Positions 30,793 to 32,846 of a stretch of DNA of 32,846 nt are shown one piece after another (positions within the stretch are counted from its first letter, which is position 1; each line of letters starts with the position of its first letter). This DNA comes from Oscillospiraceae bacterium. Its GTDB lineage: Bacteria; Bacillota; Clostridia; Oscillospirales; Oscillospiraceae. Under the pieces are notes generated by a model. The model saw nothing but the letters and a program-made list of their open reading frames with translations, was not told where the DNA came from and did no database searches. Where the stretch lies: assembly GCA_017435615.1 (NCBI GenBank), contig JAFSET010000089.1, positions 1 through 32,846 of the forward strand. Direction: 5' to 3'. The translations under genes and the position numbers were made by a program.

Positions 30793-31178
30793 TACTTTTC
30801 CACGATCTCCAAAATGCCCATTGGACACGCCTTGGCGCAAATACCGCAGGCAATACACTTGGATGTGGGGCCCTCGGCAGGCTGGACCATTACCTTCATG
30901 GGGCAGGCCTCTACACACTTGCCGCAGGATGTACACAGCTTCTTGTTGATCATATACACGCCGGTCTTGGGATTTTGGGTGATCGCACCAGCTTCACAGA
31001 CCTTTGCGCACTTTCCGCACTGGATACAAGTCATGGGCTTGGCACCACTGCCCTTAGCCACTACCTGAATAGCGCTCAGGTCCGGGTCAAAGGTTTTATA
31101 AAAAGCGGTGGAACAGGCTTGGACGCACTCCAGACAGGCCATGCACTCAGCCGTTTTGTTAACAATTAACTTCTTCAT
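30792..31178 (-). CDS. 4Fe-4S ferredoxin-like protein with four cluster motifs
   Basis: The 128-aa protein has four CX2CX2CX3C motifs at Cys 12-15-18-22, 51-54-57-61, 82-85-88-92 and 108-111-114-118, so four [4Fe-4S] clusters can be expected. The layout matches the polyferredoxin-like electron-transfer subunits paired with molybdenum/tungsten oxidoreductases or hydrogenases, but no such catalytic gene is next to it. The last three motifs are of the usual CxxCGxC/CP form; the first (CMACLECVQAC) departs from it. Start at 31176-31178 is preceded by AAGGGG about 12 nt away; the frame is open to 31214. Probable role: cytoplasmic electron carrier. Confidence 0.85.
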   Translation of the reverse strand: MKKLIVNKTAECMACLECVQACSTAFYKTFDPDLSAIQVVAKGSGAKPMTCIQCGKCAKVCEAGAITQNPKTGVYMINKKLCTSCGKCVEACPMKVMVQPAEGPTSKCIACGICAKACPMGILEIVEK

Positions 31179-31216
31179 AAGATAGAATAACCCCTTTTCT
31201 AAATTATTACCCAACT

Positions 31217-31245
31217 ATTATACAGGATGTGTCACAAAATAGCAA
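31217..31245 (-). promoter_or_regulatory. Promoter for the ferredoxin gene
   Basis: On the minus strand TATAAT (31217-31222) is preceded after 17 bp by TTGCTA (31240-31245). Confidence 0.6.
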
Positions 31246-31326
31246 TGATAATTTTGTTTTTTCAATGTATATTCTTTTGTATATCGGAAATACTATGGCT
31301 GCATCTTGATTTCAGGAGGAGCAACT

Positions 31327-31605
31327 ATGAAAAAGATCTTGATCTTAGCACTTGTGTTGGTGTTGAGTTTAAGCCTGTGCGCCTGTCGGATGGGTGACAA
31401 GGACAGCAACACAAACACCACCAACACCACAGCAAACACCACAGCACCCACTTCCGCAACCACTCCCACAATCATAGATCCTACCATCGAGACCAACATC
31501 CCCGACAGCACAGTGAACAACAACAGCACCGGGGAAACCACGCATACTGATCCCGGCAACGGTTCCGATGCAGGAAACAACGCTTCCGGCGGCTCTATGA
31601 ACTGA
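31327..31605 (+). CDS. 92-aa Asn/Thr-rich lipoprotein
   Basis: The ATG at 31327 follows CAGGAGGAG at 6-7 nt; the earlier in-frame start at 31306 is not supported. The product has a lipoprotein signal (MKKILILALVLVLSLSLCAC; lipobox LCAC with the lipid Cys at 20). The mature part is almost entirely Thr, Asn, Ser, Asp and Pro, for example the NTTNTTANTTAPTSATTPT run, and looks unstructured. It has no recognisable domain. Such low-complexity lipoproteins are surface-exposed linkers. A short hairpin (31617-31633) lies 12 bp after the stop, in front of the opposing gene. Confidence 0.75.
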   Translation: MKKILILALVLVLSLSLCACRMGDKDSNTNTTNTTANTTAPTSATTPTIIDPTIETNIPDSTVNNNSTGETTHTDPGNGSDAGNNASGGSMN

Positions 31606-31616
31606 CGGCAGGCTTT

Positions 31617-31633
31617 CCGCAGCATTGCTGCGG
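31617..31633. terminator. Short hairpin between convergent genes
   Basis: CCGCAGC pairs with GCTGCGG around ATT. No T-run on the plus side, so it is a weak terminator. Confidence 0.5.
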
Positions 31634-32512
31634 TTACATAACCGTAAAATACCTGGCAAGGTTTTTCTTCATCCGCTCTACGGCTTCCTTTGCATCATCA
31701 AGATACTCCAGTCCGTCATGTTCCTGGGCAGACCAGGCCGCACAGATGGATGCTCCGGCGCAGACAATGATACCGTGTCCGAACTGATCCGCTGCCGCAG
31801 CGCAGTTTTTGGCATTAGCTCCGGAGTAATCATAGCCATCTACCAAAATAAACAAATTCCTGTACTTTTCACGCAAACGCTTCAGTACCGGCGCAGAGGT
31901 TGCAGGGCCAATGATCGCCACACGGTCATAGCCGCTTTTGGTGGCCCGATCATTTTTAAACCGATTGACCACATCCGTAATGGCCTCAAACACGTGACGG
32001 CTTCCGGTCAAAAGATCCTGAAGCTCCACAGCAGATCTGTTGCCGGTACGCACAGCGATAAACATAGCCCGGTCCTCTTGCTCCAGCAGTGCCGCATAGG
32101 GACGTATCGCATCACTGCCAATGTAGGCACTAACGATCACACCGTCACACTGCCAGGGGAATTCCTCCGAAAACACCGTCTGCGCATTGACGGCAGCTCT
32201 TTGCGGAGACAGCGCCTCCGGGATATCCATCAGCACATAGTAACCCAGCTTTTTCGCCTGCTCAAGCAAGTATGACAATGCCGTCAAACCTTCCGTTCCC
32301 TGCAAGGCAAAAGCACTGAAGCTGAAGCGCACAGCAGGAATACTCCCTCGCAGGCTCTCCATCAGTTCCAAACAAAACCGAGTGTGGGCCTTGATAAAGC
32401 TTCCCTCCTGCTCCAGCAAGTGAGGCGGAAGCTGATCTTTCGTAGCATCCAGCTCCAACAAAATGGGAGATTTTGTTTTCCGAATTTTCTCCTGAAGTCG
32501 ATCCATAGACAT
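31634..32512 (-). CDS. OMP-decarboxylase-like protein lacking catalytic Lys/Asp motif
   Basis: The 292-aa protein follows the layout of orotidine 5'-phosphate decarboxylase (PyrF, group 2): N-terminal PILLELDATKDQLPPHL, a helix with SYLLEQAKKLGYYVLMDIPEA, and a C-terminal VAIIGPATSAPVLKRLREKY, as in the PyrF GAT-xPxxLxxLR motif. The catalytic tetrad motif LDAKRGDI of true PyrF is replaced by LMDIPEALS (about residues 94-102): only one Asp remains, and the Lys and second Asp are missing. The glycine-rich phosphate loop also diverges (VDGYDYSG). Decarboxylase activity is therefore unlikely. The ATG at 32510-32512 follows AAGGAGG at 8 nt. Function unknown; a divergent paralogue or a different activity on the same fold. 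Confidence 0.75.
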   Translation of the reverse strand: MSMDRLQEKIRKTKSPILLELDATKDQLPPHLLEQEGSFIKAHTRFCLELMESLRGSIPAVRFSFSAFALQGTEGLTALSYLLEQAKKLGYYVLMDIPEALSPQRAAVNAQTVFSEEFPWQCDGVIVSAYIGSDAIRPYAALLEQEDRAMFIAVRTGNRSAVELQDLLTGSRHVFEAITDVVNRFKNDRATKSGYDRVAIIGPATSAPVLKRLREKYRNLFILVDGYDYSGANAKNCAAAADQFGHGIIVCAGASICAAWSAQEHDGLEYLDDAKEAVERMKKNLARYFTVM

Positions 32513-32540
32513 GGTTAGCGCCTCCTTTTTTGTTTTTTCT

Positions 32541-32568
32541 ATTATAGCACATTTTCTGCCAATGGCAA
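32541..32568 (-). promoter_or_regulatory. Promoter for the PyrF-like gene
   Basis: On the minus strand TTGCCA (32563-32568) and TATAAT (32541-32546) are 16 bp apart, ending about 29 bp before the start. Confidence 0.65.
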
Positions 32569-32637
32569 AGGAAAACCTTTCAAGGCAGCCAAGCTTTCCT
32601 GTTGGGTATACTATTTCCGAAAGGAGGGAGAGCATCT

Positions 32638-32814
32638 ATGAGCGTAAAAGGATGGGCGATCACCATGGGGATCGGTGCCGCGGCAGGTGCTGTAGCCATT
32701 ATGATGATGCCGAAGAACAATCCCACACGAAAGCTGGCAGCCAAAGCCGCTGATAAGGTAGAAGAAGCCGCGAGCAAAGTTTCTTCCAAACTGACAAACA
32801 GTCTGGAAATGTAA
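32638..32814 (+). CDS. YtxH-like small membrane protein
   Basis: The ATG at 32638 follows AAAGGAGGG about 10 nt upstream; the frame opens earlier at 32602 but without a ribosome site. The 58-aa product has an N-terminal hydrophobic segment (about 7-25, AITMGIGAAAGAVAIMMM) followed by a short helical tail rich in Lys, Ala and Glu (KLAAKAADKVEEAASKVSSKL). This is the YtxH/gas-vesicle-like small helix pattern seen in many Firmicutes stress proteins. Role unknown. A TATACT -10 box (32607-32612) lies upstream without a clear -35. A terminator follows at the window end. Confidence 0.65.
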   Translation: MSVKGWAITMGIGAAAGAVAIMMMPKNNPTRKLAAKAADKVEEAASKVSSKLTNSLEM

Positions 32815-32819
32815 GCAAT

Positions 32820-32846
32820 TGGGGCGTTGCAAACCGCAACGCCCCA
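32820..32846 (+). terminator. Terminator after YtxH-like gene (cut by window end)
   Basis: TGGGGCGTTGC (32820-32830) pairs with 32836-32846 around AAACC; any T-run lies beyond the window. Confidence 0.7.

Noticed and set aside
1-32846. CRISPR arrays, rRNA genes and insertion sequences
   Set aside because: No regularly spaced repeats, no rRNA sequence and no transposase-like frame were seen on either strand.

Overview
The window looks like a chromosomal stretch of a spore-forming, anaerobic member of the Clostridia, most likely an Oscillospiraceae/Ruminococcaceae gut relative. The grounds are spoIIID, the end of a pyruvate:ferredoxin oxidoreductase, three tRNA-sensing T-box leaders, an archaeal-type short ProS, strong AGGAGG ribosome sites, and hairpin terminators shared by convergent genes. 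No taxonomic search was possible.

Layout. 1-600: 3' end of a PFOR gene, then a 53-aa HypC/OB-like protein. 660-3029 (-): AI-2E-family permease and threonine aldolase. 3153-4877: spoIIID (+), a 33-aa protein (-), rlmH (+) and rsmE (-). 5189-5271: tRNA-Leu(GAG). 5313-8179: an AT-richer accessory stretch of small unrecognised proteins (a two-gene cassette, a zinc-ribbon protein divergent from an RHH regulator, and a protein with a KilAC-like C-terminus). It holds several strong hairpins and, at about 7450-7530, a diverged copy of the tRNA-Leu 3' end plus its terminator. 8248-11343 (+): a T-box with specifier UUC (Phe) controlling a TrpXYZ-type ABC transporter. 11374-13070 (-): a TrpB2-type tryptophan synthase beta with a T-box of specifier UGG (Trp). 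13122-15753 (+): feoA, feoB and a FeoB-associated Cys-rich membrane peptide, with two matching TTAGC-N4-GCTAACTCC palindromes. 15786-17125 (-): membrane-anchored XRE regulator and Nudix hydrolase. 17271-23861 (-): comEC, holA, RNase M5-like Toprim, ABC-F and Mrp/NBP35, tightly packed. 23927-26851 (-): alaS behind a T-box with probable specifier GCU (Ala). 26947-30476 (-): proS, pepF and an 88-aa protein. 30589-32846: a 50-aa RHH-like protein, a ferredoxin with four [4Fe-4S] motifs, an Asn/Thr-rich lipoprotein, an OMP-decarboxylase-like protein lacking the catalytic Lys/Asp motif, and a YtxH-like peptide.

How the parts fit. Much of the window is housekeeping (tRNA charging, rRNA methylation, DNA polymerase clamp loading, DNA uptake, Fe-S and ferrous iron handling). 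The most informative signal is in the RNA leaders. All three T-boxes can be read from the sequence, and in each the variable base of the UGGN bulge fits the discriminator base usual for the tRNA predicted from the specifier. They suggest that the transporter answers to phenylalanine and TrpB2 to tryptophan, although the transporter belongs to a family usually tied to tryptophan. The most system-like unknown is the accessory stretch behind tRNA-Leu, but no integrase, nuclease or other effector is recognisable there, so calling it a defence or mobile system would be speculation.
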